Source of the DNA: Lethocerus indicus
Lineage: Eukaryota; Arthropoda; Insecta; Hemiptera; Belostomatidae
Direction: 5' to 3'
Assembly: GCA_019843655.1 (NCBI GenBank)
Contig: JACDQD010000005.1
Span: 28,592,954 to 28,656,953 of the forward strand
DNA length: 64,000 bases
Shown: positions 53,056-64,000 of the stretch, in pieces
Layout: each line of letters opens with the position of its first letter
Position numbering within the stretch: the stretch's first letter is position 1
Translations under genes and position numbers: made by a program
The notes under the pieces: generated by a model
Database searches by the model: none
Told to the model about the DNA's origin: nothing
The model's input: the letters and a program-made list of their open reading frames with translations, nothing else

Positions 53056-53070
53056 TTATTTATTTATTTA
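53000..53070. repeat. (AT)n followed by (TTTA)n microsatellite
   Basis: About 25 AT units to 53050, then five TTTA units. Confidence 0.95.
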
Positions 53071-55123
53071 TACATGATATTTTTTAATATTTCGTTTTAA
53101 TTGTATTCTGACAGTTTAATATAATACAGTTACAGAACTTGTGACTTATTTTAAATTATAAATTACTTTTGGATACAATTGAACTGCTTCATTTTTTGCA
53201 TTATATTTCTTTTTTTTTATTCTATATTTATTTTAAAAATGATGAAATAAAAAAGGCTGTTGAATATAAATACTGGCGTGCCTTTTCCTATTTCATGAAT
53301 CTACTGTAAAGTCAGTACATAAATGGAGGGGTTGGTTAAGAAATAAAATAATAGTTTATGGTTACTGGGAATGCTGTGTTGATCGAGTAACAAGGTGCCT
53401 TCCACCTAAAATACAATTAAAGTATGGCCTACGAAGAACAAAATACAATACCAATAAATTAAATCTACTATATAATACAGACCTCAGTAATATAATAATT
53501 AGGTACTCAGGATTGTGATGGTCCCAAACCAAGATGGATTAAGGGGGTTTATTAAATATGTCATTATGACATGATGTAAGTAACAAGTTGTATGAAATAA
53601 ATGAAAGTTCAGGAATATTGAAATACTTATTCCGATGTCCTTTCTCTTGATGCAAAATATATGTATATATTTATGAGTTGTTACATAAGTACACACAATG
53701 TAAAAAAGAAACAACAATTATTATTATAAACTAAAAATATCTGAAAGTATGATACTCTTAACTCTATTTATAAATGGAATAAAGAATTATAAAAAGAAGA
53801 CAAGTTTGAAATATGTATCTCCAGAGAAATATTTAATATTAATTAAGTAGAAAATTATAACCTACTCAATTTAATGATTAAAATTGAATTATTTAATAGA
53901 CATTGTTAATTATTTGTTATGGTTAAGTATTTTAGTTTACTTAATACAACTAGTAAAAATTATTTGCTGAGACAAAATTCAAACAATGTCAGTTCCCCTT
54001 TAATGCCAAATATATCTTACACTAATTATTCACACAATGAAAGAGGTCATTGCACTGGAATTGAATTGGTAATAAAAAATACAGTCCAGATACACTTATT
54101 ACCTAAAATTATTAAAATAATAATAAATTGTTAGTTACATTAGTATTTATTAATCTCATAAAATAAACCTTTATTATTCACTGATGATTTTGAATTAACT
54201 TTATAATACAACTAATAAAATTCCTAAATATCCCCAATATCTTTTGATGAACATGGGTCATAAAAGTATTAATGTAATTTTTGATTTTGAATACTTGTGA
54301 TGAAAGAATTATGGTAGGAAGCATTGTTACTTATTCTCAGTTATTAAACTATGCATTTGACTTTTATAACCAAGATTTGTATAACAATTCAAATGTTTCT
54401 AAGCTAGATTCATGAAATATCAACAGCCATACATAAAAATGAACTGAATGGCTTTATGAAATTTGGAAAGTGTAAAATTTATAAATATAATTCAATACAG
54501 CAAATTGTATTATATTCCTATCACTGATGACATTCCTAAAGAAATGAATATGGTTTTAGTTGAAGTTTGTATATTCAGTAATTTTAAATAGAAATTATAT
54601 GTTTCATATAATGGATGAAATGACAAACAATAAAAAAATGTATGTGCTAATTGATATTTTAGGAAATTTTCACTTGAATTAATTTGAACATCCCACTTGA
54701 AGCTATTCTATGTAAACACTGCTTTATTTAAACACATTACTTATAAATGATCTTAAATATAATATTTAATAAACATCAGCAAAGTATTAATATTACACAT
54801 TAAAATCAGCAAAGTATCAATCAGGTTAATACTGGTACTTAAATTAACTTGGACCAATAAATTTAATTCATCTTATATAGGTTACAGAGCACATTTTACT
54901 ACTAAATATCTGTAAATGCAGAGATTAAAAATTAAATCGATTGCCAATACCAATGTTTTTAAACACTTTCATGTTTATTCTTTTGTATGAGTGGTACAAT
55001 TTATAATTAACAAAATTAATCTATCATTCAATGGTAGAGTTTATAAAAGTACCATGTAAAATAGTTAGTATTCATTGAATATCAATAATTATAAAATATT
55101 TATAAATTTAGGAATGTAATTCT

Positions 55124-55128
<5 letters not shown>

Positions 55129-55181
<53 letters not shown>
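55129..55181. repeat. (AT)n microsatellite
   Basis: About 26 AT units. Confidence 0.95.
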
Positions 55182-55183
<2 letters not shown>

Positions 55184-55497
55184 AACATTAAAGATTACTG
55201 CATCTATAAGTAATTTTTCAATACACTGTACATCAAAACTGAAATCATAATTATATCAAATCTTATTCAACATTTTATCATCATAAATGCAGTAATGGAA
55301 TATATATATATAAAAGTACTCTAAAATATACAAATATATTGTATAATAAGGTATAATACCGGAACAATCTGAAAATTACACTGAAAGAAGAAAATTGTAC
55401 CCAAGAAAAAAAAAGATGTATCCTTATTACTAGAAACCTATATCTAATCTCCGTGATGGCAATTGTAATTCTATCAGTCGGACGAGTATTATTAAAA

Positions 55498-64000
<8,503 letters not shown>

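Larger units (their letters stand above)
51450..55497. other. AT-rich spacer between convergent small-Hsp and METTL9 genes
   Basis: No gene recognised. The sequence is AT-rich and CpG-poor. It contains a diverged tandem repeat at about 52110-52800, (AT)n runs at 53000-53050 (with an adjoining TTTA run) and 55129-55181. The METTL9 3' UTR probably occupies the right end. Confidence 0.6.

Overview
The window is eukaryotic nuclear DNA, almost certainly from an insect. Four protein-coding genes can be assembled exon by exon with GT-AG introns. The histone deacetylase is closest to insect Rpd3 as I recall that family. Dinucleotide satellites, MITE-like inverted repeats and decayed transposons are spread between the genes. 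There are no bacterial features and I found no CRISPR array, rRNA or convincing tRNA.

Layout. (1) 1-3539: very AT-rich, CpG-poor DNA with no recognisable gene. (2) 3540-10180, minus strand: an SLC6 amino-acid transporter of the SLC6A15/17 type, 12 exons, complete coding sequence of 723 codons, with repeats in two introns. (3) 10181-38900: about 28 kb without a recognisable gene. It holds dispersed repeat families to about 30.7 kb, and AT-rich DNA with two short inverted-repeat elements and a tandem duplication from about 35.8 kb. (4) 38981-43902, plus strand: class I histone deacetylase (HDAC1/Rpd3), 9 exons, 472 aa, all catalytic residues intact. (5) 48841-49490: a broken piggyBac transposase abutting a broken Ty3/Gypsy reverse transcriptase, just upstream of the next promoter. 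(6) 49711-50874, plus strand: a small heat-shock protein with recognisable heat-shock elements, a TATA-like box, an arthropod initiator and a 5' UTR intron. Its 3' end is duplicated in tandem. (7) 51450-55497: AT-rich spacer. (8) 55498-62281, minus strand: the last three coding exons of METTL9 (protein-histidine methyltransferase). Its first exons lie beyond what I can recognise or beyond the window.

The genes do not form a pathway; they look like an ordinary arthropod neighbourhood. HDAC1 and the heat-shock gene run in tandem, METTL9 converges on them, and the transporter diverges from HDAC1. The most striking large-scale pattern is compositional: AT-rich, CpG-poor blocks (1-3.5 kb, 35.8-49.2 kb, 51-55.4 kb) alternate with GC- and CpG-richer blocks. 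I did not find a clearly new biological system. The best leads are the compositional mosaic, a structured three-copy repeat family, a foldback insertion with 14-bp flanking repeats, and a possible alternative HDAC1 terminal exon.
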